From positions 1 to 7,704 of the forward strand of contig NZXA02000024.1 in NCBI GenBank assembly GCA_002697665.2: a stretch of 7,704 nt of DNA, read 5' to 3'. Below are positions 1-5,346 of this stretch, piece by piece (the stretch's first letter is position 1; every line of letters begins with the position of its first letter). Position numbers and translations under genes: made by a program. The notes under the pieces are model-generated. The model did not search any database. It had not been told where the DNA came from and was given only the letters and a program-made list of their open reading frames with translations. The stretch comes from a bacterium (lineage in GTDB: Bacteria; Desulfobacterota_D; UBA1144).

Positions 1-75
1 ATGGAGGATATTATAAACAATACGAATGTTTACAATTTTAAAAACCATGGTTGGAGAAAATTATCTGAAAATTAA
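1..75 (+). CDS. Possible 3' end of a plus-strand gene (partial)
   Basis: The plus-strand frame beginning at base 1 stays open for 24 codons and ends with TAA at 73-75; its last residues read HGWRKLSEN. It would converge on the minus-strand genes that end at 120. The first codon in the window is ATG, but no upstream sequence is visible to tell whether it is internal. Nothing in the peptide identifies a family. A second plus frame ends at 39-41, and a minus-strand reading starting with ATG at 48-46 is also open to the window edge, so the assignment is weak. Confidence 0.3.
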   Translation: MEDIINNTNVYNFKNHGWRKLSEN

Positions 76-101
76 ATTTTTTTTATAAGAAGTGAATACT
101 T

Positions 102-115
102 GGTAGAGGGTAGAG
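102..115. repeat. Two tandem copies of a 7-bp unit (GGTAGAG)
   Basis: GGTAGAG occurs twice back to back (102-108 and 109-115), followed by GTGG, in the non-coding gap between the two converging stop codons. It is the most GC-rich patch of the gap. There is no stem-loop with a T-tract, so it is not a recognisable terminator. It may be a simple slippage duplication. Confidence 0.4.
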
Positions 116-119
116 GTGG

Positions 120-296
120 TTACAGATTCTGAATAATTATTGTTGTTATTAATATTCCAATAAATAACCAAAAGGCACCTAAAATTTTACCTTCGTTTTC
201 GCCTTCCTCATACTTTTTAAAAAAAAATAGAGTTCCTATAAAACTAAGACACACACCTAAGATTAAAAATGAATATTGGATTATTAACTTTTCCAA
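120..296 (-). CDS. Small two-helix membrane protein, unknown function
   Basis: I do not recognise this 58-residue ORF. It reads as a helical hairpin: a hydrophobic segment at about residues 4-26, a charged turn KKYEEGENEGK at 27-37, and a second hydrophobic segment at about 38-55 ending IIIQNL. The alternation of hydrophobic and charged stretches is what a real small inner-membrane protein shows. There is no ATG or GTG; TTG at 296-294 is the only usual start codon, and no Shine-Dalgarno sequence precedes it. It lies in the same frame as nei, 15 bases after the nei stop, so translation may depend on reinitiation from nei. It could instead be a gene whose start was lost. Confidence 0.45.
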   Translation of the reverse strand: MEKLIIQYSFLILGVCLSFIGTLFFFKKYEEGENEGKILGAFWLFIGILITTIIIQNL

Positions 297-311
297 AGAT
301 GAGAAAGTTTT

Positions 312-1136
312 TTAATTTTTATAATTCTGACAGGTTGGACAAACATATATTCTTCTTGAAGATTGTACAACCTTAATTATGGTATCACTGCATAGCAAAC
401 AAGGCTTTCCTTCCCTGCTAAAAACCATGTGTCTCATCCTTTTAAAGTTTGATATGTTACCAAAGGTATTTCCAATGCTTATAAAGTCAATTGTTTTTCC
501 CTTTTGTTTATATGCTCTAATACTTACTTCTTTTATTACTATTGATAATTTTTCATTTTGCTTATCATTTAGCATTGATGATTTTTGATTGTGATTCAAT
601 TCGGAGAAAAACAATATCTCGCTTCTTAAATAGTTCCCTATACCTGAAATAAAAGACTGGTCTAATAAGATAGAACCAAGGGCTCTATTTTGATATTTTT
701 TATTTTGCAGCCTCCTGATTATAACTTCACTTGTTGTTTCTATATCTAAAACATCTGGTCCTATTTTTTTTAGATAAGGATGAAGATTTTCATGTTCACT
801 TTTATACAATGAAATATCTGTAGCAGACCAGAGCCTTACTGCTTTTTTTTCAGTGATAAACTCAATACGTAATTGCCTGTTTGTTTTTGGTACAGTTTTA
901 GGAAGATTGAATGTCCATTTACCATATAATTGATTGTGTGAAATAATACTATACCCATTATCTAAACGTAAGATTATTGCTTTACTTTTTGATAACGCAT
1001 CAATAATTGTTAATTGACTTTTGCTATTAAGATGAAGTAACTCTTCATGGAAAAATCTATGACTGATAATTTTCTTTCCTACTAATGATTTTGAAATAGC
1101 ATCAACCATTCTTTTTGTTTCAGGACCTTCAGGCAT
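312..1136 (-). CDS. nei: Endonuclease VIII (Nei), DNA glycosylase/AP lyase
   Basis: This is a base-excision repair enzyme of the Fpg/Nei family, which removes oxidised pyrimidines and cleaves the abasic site. The protein has 274 residues, close to the 263 of E. coli Nei. After Met removal the N-terminus is PEGPET, giving the catalytic proline and glutamate. Lys52 aligns with the conserved catalytic lysine, and SHNQLYGKW (66-74) is a Nei signature. The helix-two-turn-helix covers about 159-174 (DQSFISGIGNYLRSEI). The C-terminal zinc finger uses Cys246, Cys249, Cys266 and Cys269, with the DNA-binding Arg261 or Arg262 on its hairpin. The match to Nei is closer than to Fpg (MutM) throughout. No Shine-Dalgarno sequence is visible before the ATG; the preceding zinc-ribbon gene stops 27 bases upstream, so co-transcription is likely. 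Confidence 0.95.
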   Translation of the reverse strand: MPEGPETKRMVDAISKSLVGKKIISHRFFHEELLHLNSKSQLTIIDALSKSKAIILRLDNGYSIISHNQLYGKWTFNLPKTVPKTNRQLRIEFITEKKAVRLWSATDISLYKSEHENLHPYLKKIGPDVLDIETTSEVIIRRLQNKKYQNRALGSILLDQSFISGIGNYLRSEILFFSELNHNQKSSMLNDKQNEKLSIVIKEVSIRAYKQKGKTIDFISIGNTFGNISNFKRMRHMVFSREGKPCLLCSDTIIKVVQSSRRIYVCPTCQNYKN

Positions 1137-1163
1137 ATAAAGTTTTATAAATTAAAAGATAAG

Positions 1164-1328
1164 TTATGCTTTCCACGTTCCACCATATCTATATGACTTA
1201 TTGCTTGGCTTCAAATAATTAAGACAGCTTTTACATATAAAAATCCATTTTTTGGTGGTGTCTATTTGCACCCTGTACATTATAGTTGCATCTTTTGCAC
1301 AATGATCACAATTTTTTTTTCTTACCAT
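1164..1328 (-). CDS. Small zinc-ribbon protein ending in YRYGGTWKA
   Basis: This 54-residue protein has two CxxC knuckles, Cys7-Asp-His-Cys10 and Cys32-Lys-Ser-Cys35, about 21 residues apart, which is a standard zinc-ribbon layout. Between them MYRVQIDTTKKWIFIC looks like a two-strand beta hairpin. The C-terminus YRYGGTWKA resembles, from memory, small conserved proteins of marine bacteria without a known function. ATG at 1328 is the only start that keeps both knuckles. It overlaps the end of the upstream 46-residue ORF by 23 bases in another frame, and the run of nine A at 1312-1320 lies inside that overlap. nei follows 27 bases downstream. A nucleic-acid or protein-binding role is conceivable but not shown. 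Confidence 0.72.
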   Translation of the reverse strand: MVRKKNCDHCAKDATIMYRVQIDTTKKWIFICKSCLNYLKPSNKSYRYGGTWKA

Positions 1329-1446
1329 CTTTCAGTATCATTAGTTCTGATTTTCTTCTTAATTTATTTTTAATTGCAGTAATTGCTTGCCTTCTTGTCA
1401 ATTCTCCATCAATAATCATATCTTGTATAGATTTATTTTTTTTCAT
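1306..1446 (-). CDS. Small basic protein of unknown function, or N-terminal part of a frameshifted gene
   Basis: A 46-residue lysine-rich ORF starting MKKNKSIQDMIIDGELTRRQ, mostly helical in character. It begins one base after the TGA of the 77-residue gene (TGA-T-ATG), so translation is probably coupled. It ends at TGA just after reading through nine A (1312-1320) as GKKKKL. A shift of one base in that run would fuse it to the downstream zinc-ribbon protein. It may therefore be a separate gene, the N-terminal half of one protein split by a homopolymer error, or a slippage product. No family is recognised and no Shine-Dalgarno sequence is seen. Confidence 0.5.
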   Translation of the reverse strand: MKKNKSIQDMIIDGELTRRQAITAIKNKLRRKSELMILKDGKKKKL

Positions 1447-1447
1447 A

Positions 1448-1681
1448 TCAATTATTTAAATCAAGTATTTTATATGATTTTAATGAGGGTAAACCTGAAT
1501 ACTGACAAATCATTTCATCCTCTACTGTAACATTTTCAGCTAGATAGTTCTTATTAACTAGACTATCATTAATGACTTTTCCCATTGAATCAAAATCTGA
1601 TTTAACAAGACCATCTTGTGGACATTTAACCTTTTTATTTAAATGATTCTTTTGGTATAATTTTATTTTATCAAAAGTCAT
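1448..1681 (-). CDS. Hypothetical 77-residue protein coupled to the Nudix gene
   Basis: I do not recognise this protein. It is polar and soluble, starts MTFDKIKLYQKNHLNKK, and has two cysteines far apart (KCPQDG near residue 20 and ICQYSG near 60), which do not form CxxC pairs. There is no signal peptide or membrane segment. Its ATG overlaps the TGA of the Nudix gene by four bases (ATGA) and no Shine-Dalgarno sequence precedes it, so it is almost certainly translated by coupling. The next ORF begins one base after its stop. This arrangement supports a real gene in the Nudix-nei operon. Confidence 0.65.
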   Translation of the reverse strand: MTFDKIKLYQKNHLNKKVKCPQDGLVKSDFDSMGKVINDSLVNKNYLAENVTVEDEMICQYSGLPSLKSYKILDLNN

Positions 1682-2226
1682 GTAGTACTGTTTGAATGTT
1701 TTGGGTTGAAGTTAGAATGAAATCTCAAGTTATTTGATTTATGGTCTTGCACATAGTTTTTTAAAAAGAATTCAACAGAAGGAAATGCAATTCTAGACCA
1801 GGGGATATTGTCAATATTAAATAATTGTACTTCTGAGGTCTCATCCATGGGCGCGTAGTCTTTATTTAATATGTTTACAAGAAATACAAAAAGCACCTGA
1901 CCGATTTCAGGGATACTATAGTTACCATACAGCTTGATAATTTCAAATGTAAGATTTGCCTCTTCTAATGCCTCCCTCCTGGCACCATCCTCCAGGGATT
2001 CTCCTAATTCCATAAATCCTGATGGTATGGTCCACATACCTATGGATGGATGGATGTCTCTTTTGCAGAGCAAAACTGAATTATTTATAACCGGAAGGGA
2101 ACCAACAATTATTTTGGGATTCTCATAATGAATTTGATCGCAACCTTGGCAGACATTTCTTGGTAATCTGTCGTTGGGAATGTTCTTTAAAAAAGTTTGG
2201 TCACCGCAATCAGGACAATAATTCAT
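1678..2226 (-). CDS. Nudix hydrolase with N-terminal zinc ribbon
   Basis: A pyrophosphohydrolase for a nucleoside diphosphate linked to another group; relatives of this architecture act on ADP-ribose, FAD or NADH, and the substrate here is not decided by sequence. The N-terminal zinc ribbon uses Cys4, Cys7, Cys26 and Cys29, followed by the typical HYENPKIIVG. The Nudix box spans 70-92: G70, E76, then R84-E85-A-L-E88-E89, with Asn91 in place of the usual glycine. The WSRIAFPSVEFFL segment near 143-155 is also typical. The last 20 or so residues form a polar tail. ATG at 2226 is preferred over the in-frame TTG at 2235, because GAGAG at 2240-2236 is nine bases from the ATG but abuts the TTG. Length is 182 residues, normal for the group. 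Confidence 0.94.
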   Translation of the reverse strand: MNYCPDCGDQTFLKNIPNDRLPRNVCQGCDQIHYENPKIIVGSLPVINNSVLLCKRDIHPSIGMWTIPSGFMELGESLEDGARREALEEANLTFEIIKLYGNYSIPEIGQVLFVFLVNILNKDYAPMDETSEVQLFNIDNIPWSRIAFPSVEFFLKNYVQDHKSNNLRFHSNFNPKHSNSTT

Positions 2227-2235
2227 ACTATTCAA

Positions 2236-2240
2236 CTCTC
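2236..2240 (-). promoter_or_regulatory. Ribosome binding site of the Nudix gene
   Basis: GAGAG on the minus strand, nine bases before ATG 2226. It decides the start, because it sits directly against the alternative TTG at 2235, too close to serve it. Confidence 0.5.
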
Positions 2241-2273
2241 AAACCATATCTGGCATAGAGTCCTTTGTACACT

Positions 2274-3107
2274 TTATTTCAAAAGTGTCATAGTTCTTGC
2301 TTCTTTATATATACCGTTACTTACTACATAGTAGTAAACGCCAGATGGAACGTGGTTACCTGTTGCATCCTTAGTATCCCAGAAAACCTTTTTTTCTCCA
2401 TGGATCTGATAGTCATTTACCAAGCTTGTAATAAACTTACCAGCAACGTTGAAAATAGAGATATTTACAAAACCATTTTTGGGTATGGAATAACTGATGA
2501 TTGTTTCACCATTAAATGGATTGGGATAGTTACCATTAAGTCTAAAAGTTATTTGCTGGTCGTTCGATAAAATCCCGGCACTCTCAGGTTGTATTTCAAC
2601 TTGAACAGTGTAGACTCTATCTCCACTGTATCCTGAGGAACCGCCAGTCCCGATTCCAGAGGCACTAAATGTAATTGTTTCGGTAACTTCTTCTGGAGCA
2701 TTCCAGTTAAAATACCAGATTCCCGAATCCGTTCTTGAACTATGCTGAATAAATCCGCCATTTAATTCTAAATTTTCTGAATCAGAATTGAGGCTAAAAT
2801 TCCCTGCAAACTGTTCACCTGACATGGCTGTTGCTTGAAATCCATACCCTCGACTGTTTGAACCAGTTACTACAATTCCAATGGAATATGTCTCACCCGG
2901 ATTAAATTCATTTGGTAGATCAATGAATTCAACCGAACCGTTTCCAGAATTAGCTGTACCACTGTGACAGACAGTACAACTATTATAATTAGGAGCATTG
3001 TATGCATACCCAGTTGGAGGCCCACCAGAATTACCACTTAATGGAAATGGCATTGTGATTAATAGAGCCAGAAAAGCTGTGATTTGACCATTATTAGTTA
3101 ACTTCAT
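2274..3107 (-). CDS. Secreted surface protein: CxxCH, choice-of-anchor-V/Reeler-like domain, C-terminal T9SS-type sorting domain
   Basis: A 277-residue exported protein of unknown role. A signal peptide covers about residues 1-24 (hydrophobic core TAFLALLITMPFPL). The mature start GNSGGPPTGYAYNAPNYNSC with CTVCH at 44-48 is the entry motif of the choice-of-anchor V group; CxxCH could bind c-type heme. A beta-sandwich domain follows at about 55-172 (GETYSIGIVVTG, YGFQATAM, GIWYFNWNAP). Residues about 194-277 are a FlgD-like/T9SS type A C-terminal domain: YPNPFNGET, FNVAGK, VPSGVYYY and the terminal LLK. ATG at 3107 is chosen over TTG at 3146, since it starts right at the signal peptide and removes an overlap with the YceI gene. 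It lies 22 bases after the YceI stop, probably in the same transcript. It would be secreted to the cell surface. Confidence 0.9.
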   Translation of the reverse strand: MKLTNNGQITAFLALLITMPFPLSGNSGGPPTGYAYNAPNYNSCTVCHSGTANSGNGSVEFIDLPNEFNPGETYSIGIVVTGSNSRGYGFQATAMSGEQFAGNFSLNSDSENLELNGGFIQHSSRTDSGIWYFNWNAPEEVTETITFSASGIGTGGSSGYSGDRVYTVQVEIQPESAGILSNDQQITFRLNGNYPNPFNGETIISYSIPKNGFVNISIFNVAGKFITSLVNDYQIHGEKKVFWDTKDATGNHVPSGVYYYVVSNGIYKEARTMTLLK

Positions 3108-3129
3108 TCTGATATACCATTTAACATAG

Positions 3130-3780
3130 TTATGCTGGTTCAGCAATCAGATTAATATCAACCTCAATATTATCCAAAATAAGTTTATCACCTAAATCGT
3201 CAAAAAATGAACCCGATCTAAACCTGACATTATACTTCGACCTATCAAATACTAATTTACCTACTGCATGCAGCAGTGGAGTTTGTTTAATAAGTTTTGC
3301 AGAAAATTCTACCTCATTAGTAATGCCTTTAATTGTAAGGTTTCCATTAAAAATCTGGCCGCCATCATTATCATAACGATTTAAAGATCTAAATTCTAGA
3401 GTTGCAGTTGGAAAATTGTCAGAACCAAAAAAATCATCACTTTTCAAATGATTTTCAAGCACTTCTTTGGATCTTCCTTTTAGATCTTCAACAATAATTG
3501 ATTGCATATCAATGGTAATATTGCCAGCTACCTCTCCACCTTTATCAATTTTTAAGTTACCACTATGCGCACGCAGGGACCCAAAATGGGTTTTAGTTGT
3601 TAGTTCGGTTCCCAACCAGGCAACTTTTGAACTATCGGCTAAGAGATTGTAAGCGCCAGGCTGGTATACAATCGCTTCTTTGGAACTGGTAACACTATTT
3701 GAAGAATTGGATTTTTTAGCTGATTCACTTGAGCAAGAAATGTAGAAAATAAAAAGTGGGATATATAAAATTTTTTTCAT
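3130..3780 (-). CDS. YceI-family lipoprotein
   Basis: YceI proteins form a lipocalin-like beta barrel that holds an isoprenoid or other long lipid in the periplasm; the physiological ligand varies and is not known here. The first 16 residues are a lipoprotein signal ending YISC, an imperfect lipobox, followed by a Ser/Lys/Asn-rich linker to about residue 35. The YceI domain fills about 40-213 with its usual landmarks: VAWLGTE (53-59), THFGSLRAHSG (64-74), IDMQSI, the HLKSDDFF segment (111-118), FPTATLEF, GNLTIKGITNEV, and DRSKYNVRFRSGSFF (179-193). An AAAAGG ribosome binding site stands ten bases before the ATG. It sits between a small membrane protein and a secreted CxxCH protein, so an envelope role is likely. 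Confidence 0.95.
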   Translation of the reverse strand: MKKILYIPLFIFYISCSSESAKKSNSSNSVTSSKEAIVYQPGAYNLLADSSKVAWLGTELTTKTHFGSLRAHSGNLKIDKGGEVAGNITIDMQSIIVEDLKGRSKEVLENHLKSDDFFGSDNFPTATLEFRSLNRYDNDGGQIFNGNLTIKGITNEVEFSAKLIKQTPLLHAVGKLVFDRSKYNVRFRSGSFFDDLGDKLILDNIEVDINLIAEPA

Positions 3781-3828
3781 TTACTATTAACCTTTTGAAT
3801 TAATTACAACTAGAAGGTAGTTAAAATA

Positions 3829-3990
3829 TCATAATAATACTTGGAGAAATGCATTAATAATTGCTGCAAATGAAAGCGGGAGAATAACTAGTAATAGAAG
3901 TTTGTCCAACTTTTCAATAATTTGCTCTGAGTTATCGATTACTTTTACTCTTAAACTTCTTGATCTTTGATATTTACTGTGATTAACCAT
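3829..3990 (-). CDS. Small C-tail-anchored membrane protein, unknown function
   Basis: A 53-residue protein not assigned to a family. Residues 1-30 are polar and basic (KYQRSRSLRVK, then an amphipathic EQIIEKLDK), and residues 31-53 form one long hydrophobic segment that reaches the C-terminus, so it looks tail-anchored with the N-terminus in the cytoplasm. A longer reading from 4062 is possible, but ATG 3990 has a clear Shine-Dalgarno sequence and avoids overlapping the upstream gene. It lies 16 bases after the TonB-like gene and 48 bases before yceI. That last gap holds only a short AACTA/TAGTT inverted repeat without a T-tract. Confidence 0.62.
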   Translation of the reverse strand: MVNHSKYQRSRSLRVKVIDNSEQIIEKLDKLLLLVILPLSFAAIINAFLQVLL

Positions 3991-3997
3991 TTTTGAA

Positions 3998-4002
3998 CCT
4001 TT
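3998..4002 (-). promoter_or_regulatory. Ribosome binding site that sets the start of the tail-anchored protein
   Basis: AAAGG on the minus strand (within AAAAAGG), seven bases upstream of ATG 3990. It supports this ATG over the in-frame upstream ATGs inside the preceding gene. Confidence 0.6.
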
Positions 4003-4006
4003 TTGT

Positions 4007-4246
4007 TTAATTCTTAAAATAAACAGGTAAGCGTACTCTATCATTGTTGGCTTTCTTACCATTCAATCTTGTTTTCCAGTTGATAGTTCTTAGGATTGAA
4101 AGTGCAATATCATTGAAACTATTTCCGGAGGACATAACCACTTTGGGATTTAGGGATTGGCTTGGGCTAGGTATACTGAATTCTAGAATACAAAAACCAG
4201 ACTTATCATGATTTATTAGAATTGAATCTAAATACTTCGATTTCAT
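4007..4246 (-). CDS. Stand-alone domain resembling the TonB C-terminal domain
   Basis: A 79-residue protein with no signal peptide and no membrane segment. From residue 16 it follows the pattern of TonB C-terminal domains: SGFCILEFSI (first strand), NPKVVMSSGN (where TonB-family proteins have V..SSGN), FNDIALSILRTINW (the helix ending in a conserved tryptophan), then LNGKKANNDRVRLPVYFKN, matching the usual NGkpv...v.vPv.F ending. The match is by eye, not by search. TonB normally passes inner-membrane energy to outer-membrane receptors and needs an N-terminal anchor and proline-rich linker, both missing here. The ATG has AAAAGG at 4260-4255, eight bases upstream. It is the first gene of the minus-strand run to yceI; the next gene supplies a membrane anchor of unknown partner. 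Confidence 0.6.
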   Translation of the reverse strand: MKSKYLDSILINHDKSGFCILEFSIPSPSQSLNPKVVMSSGNSFNDIALSILRTINWKTRLNGKKANNDRVRLPVYFKN

Positions 4247-4421
4247 TTATTTTTCCTTTTTAAATCGCTCATAACGCTCAAAATTAATACACCAGCAACA
4301 ACCAATTCAAATAGTTTATTTTATCTAGAAGAAAGGAAAAAGATTTAAAGTATTGAATAAAACTTAAATGGAATTTGGATTCATATTTGAAATTGTTGAC
4401 ATTTAATCGTTATTTTTAGTC
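4247..4421. other. Divergent intergenic region, 175 bp
   Basis: This region separates the minus-strand TonB-like gene from a plus-strand small gene and must hold promoters for both. On the minus strand it contains the ribosome binding site at 4260-4255 and a short open reading frame ending in TGA at 4243, whose frame includes LVVAGVLILSVMSDLKRKNK, preceded only by a TTG at 4305. On the plus strand TTGAAA at 4387-4392 stands 17 bases before TTATTT at 4410-4415. That spacing would put a transcript start at or near the ATG at 4422, consistent with a leaderless message because no Shine-Dalgarno sequence is present. The promoter reading is weak. Confidence 0.4.
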
Positions 4422-4625
4422 ATGGTTCTAGCTTTAACTATCATAACTGTAATATTTACCTTTTATGCTCCATTCTACCTTAGAAAGAAAGCGGGTAAAA
4501 TCAAACCTACCAAAAACATTTTCAAAGAATTTGTTGAAAATGACCACGGTTATCCATGGTCCACTGATGAAGAACGAATATCTTCTTACCAAAATGCTTT
4601 AAAAGAGAAAACAAATTCTGGTTGA
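4422..4625 (+). CDS. Small single-span membrane protein, unknown function
   Basis: The only complete plus-strand gene in the window, 67 residues. Residues 1-20 form a hydrophobic segment (MVLALTIITVIFTFYAPFYL) followed by a strongly basic stretch RKKAGKIKPTK, so the positive-inside rule places the tail in the cytoplasm. The soluble tail has HGYPWSTDEERISSYQNALK and looks helical at its end. No family is recognised. An in-frame stop lies 18 bases upstream of the ATG, so the start cannot move far, and no Shine-Dalgarno sequence is visible. A hairpin overlaps its stop codon. Composition and the clear membrane/basic/soluble order favour a real gene. Confidence 0.6.
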   Translation: MVLALTIITVIFTFYAPFYLRKKAGKIKPTKNIFKEFVENDHGYPWSTDEERISSYQNALKEKTNSG

Positions 4626-4633
4626 TTTGTTTT
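4608..4633. terminator. Possible bidirectional terminator hairpin
   Basis: AAAACAAAT (4608-4616) and ATTTGTTTT (4625-4633) are perfect 9-bp inverted arms around the 8-base loop TCTGGTTG. It covers the TGA of the plus-strand gene (4623-4625) and lies 40 bases past the stop of the minus-strand CPXCG gene. Read on the minus strand the hairpin is followed by TTTTCTCTTTT; on the plus strand the T-run is within the arm itself. The stem has one G-C pair only, so it would be weak, but the placement between converging genes fits. Confidence 0.5.
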
Positions 4634-4673
4634 AAAAGATATAAAAAGTAATTTATACTAATATATTAAATCC

Positions 4674-4853
4674 TCATTCATTACCACTATTAATATCGAT
4701 GACACTTATAGAATTATTGCTGATTTGATAACGAATCAGATTAGGATTACAACAGACATTGCAATCAACGATCACAGTATCACTGCCTTCTATTAGGTCA
4801 AGATATACCTCGAAGGTCTCATAGCAAAAATAACACGTAACTTCCATTTCCAT
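4674..4853 (-). CDS. CPXCG-type cysteine-rich small protein
   Basis: A 59-residue protein matching the pattern of the Cys_rich_CPXG family: an N-terminal CxxC (Cys7-Tyr-Phe-Cys10, where the family usually has CPYCG), a beta-rich middle, then DCNVCCNPN (30-38), the family's most conserved segment (DCqVCCrP). Four of these cysteines probably bind one zinc. The family's function is unknown. The first knuckle has lost the proline and glycine that give the family its name. It is 19 bases after the 93-residue gene, as the last gene of the photolyase train. Two starts are possible: ATG 4853, or ATG 4847, which has better spacing (eight bases) from GGGA. The difference is two residues. Confidence 0.85.
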   Translation of the reverse strand: MEMEVTCYFCYETFEVYLDLIEGSDTVIVDCNVCCNPNLIRYQISNNSISVIDINSGNE

Positions 4854-4872
4854 ATTCCCGTTGTGGTTTAAT

Positions 4873-5154
4873 CTAAGTTGTCTTAGGTAATAATTTTTTA
4901 TCTATTGTAAAATAGGGTTCCCACTCCCACATATTCATGGGTATATCATTGTATCCACCCTTTGTTACTTTTGCTCTTTTTTTAATACAGATGGATATTT
5001 TCAAGTCTAACGTTCTTATTATATCACGATCTGCTTTTGAATTTCTTTTAATGATATTATCTCTTTGTTTTAGCGTTTTACTAAAAATTTTATCAATGGC
5101 ATTCATCTCATCTATCTGGGAGGGATATTTTGGGACAGATCCTCTTTTACTCAT
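4873..5154 (-). CDS. Hypothetical 93-residue basic protein in the photolyase gene train
   Basis: Not recognised. It is soluble and basic: an N-terminal stretch MSKRGSVPKYPSQIDEMN, a long lysine/arginine-rich helical region at about 15-62, and a tryptophan-containing end (NMWEWEPYFTIDKK). It has one cysteine and no signal peptide. Its ATG is three bases after the stop of the preceding 62-residue gene and has no Shine-Dalgarno sequence, so translation is probably coupled. The charge and helix pattern would suit binding of nucleic acid or of an acidic partner, but nothing shows it. Confidence 0.65.
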   Translation of the reverse strand: MSKRGSVPKYPSQIDEMNAIDKIFSKTLKQRDNIIKRNSKADRDIIRTLDLKISICIKKRAKVTKGGYNDIPMNMWEWEPYFTIDKKLLPKTT

Positions 5155-5157
5155 AGG

Positions 5158-5346
5158 TTATACATCGTAATAATATTGCCTGAGTTTCAAATCCCTACGC
5201 CACTGCACTAACCTATATAAAAGATTATTGACTGTAGACTTATTAATGTTATTGGTTTTATTTAAACCATTTAATTCACTCAAAAAGGTACCTAAGTCAT
5301 TGCAAAGCTTGATTTTTTCCGAAAACGTAAAATCCTTTTTTTTCAT
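5158..5346 (-). CDS. Hypothetical 62-residue helical protein in the photolyase gene train
   Basis: Not recognised. It is predicted soluble, mostly helical, and basic: MKKKDFTFSEKIKLCNDLGT at the start, an Asn/Lys-rich middle (NKTNNINKST), and a C-terminal helix with LLYRLVQWRRDLKLRQYYYD. Its ATG overlaps the TGA of the membrane coiled-coil gene by four bases (ATGA), so it is translationally coupled. It has no signal peptide and no membrane segment. Confidence 0.62.
   Translation of the reverse strand: MKKKDFTFSEKIKLCNDLGTFLSELNGLNKTNNINKSTVNNLLYRLVQWRRDLKLRQYYYDV

Noticed and set aside
1..48. Minus-strand reading from ATG 48-46 running off the left edge
   Set aside because: Only 16 codons are visible, no Shine-Dalgarno sequence, and no coding character that beats the overlapping plus-strand reading.
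2040..2056. Short GGAT tandem repeat
   Set aside because: It lies inside the Nudix coding sequence (encoding HPSIGM) and is explained by codon choice.
2265..2570. 101-codon plus-strand open frame opposite the secreted-protein gene
   Set aside because: It is antisense to a clearly identified sorting domain with family motifs; the plus-strand peptide has no recognisable features.
3108..3146. Upstream TTG start for the secreted CxxCH protein
   Set aside because: It would add 13 residues before the signal peptide and overlap the end of yceI; ATG 3107 begins exactly at a normal signal peptide.
3808..3822. AACTA/TAGTT inverted repeat in front of yceI
   Set aside because: Only five base pairs and no following T-tract; too short to call a terminator or operator.
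4396..4401. Perfect TTGACA hexamer upstream of the plus-strand gene at 4422
   Set aside because: A -10 hexamer at 16-18 bases would fall on the start codon region (GTCATG) and does not match; the alternative TTGAAA at 4387 fits spacing better.
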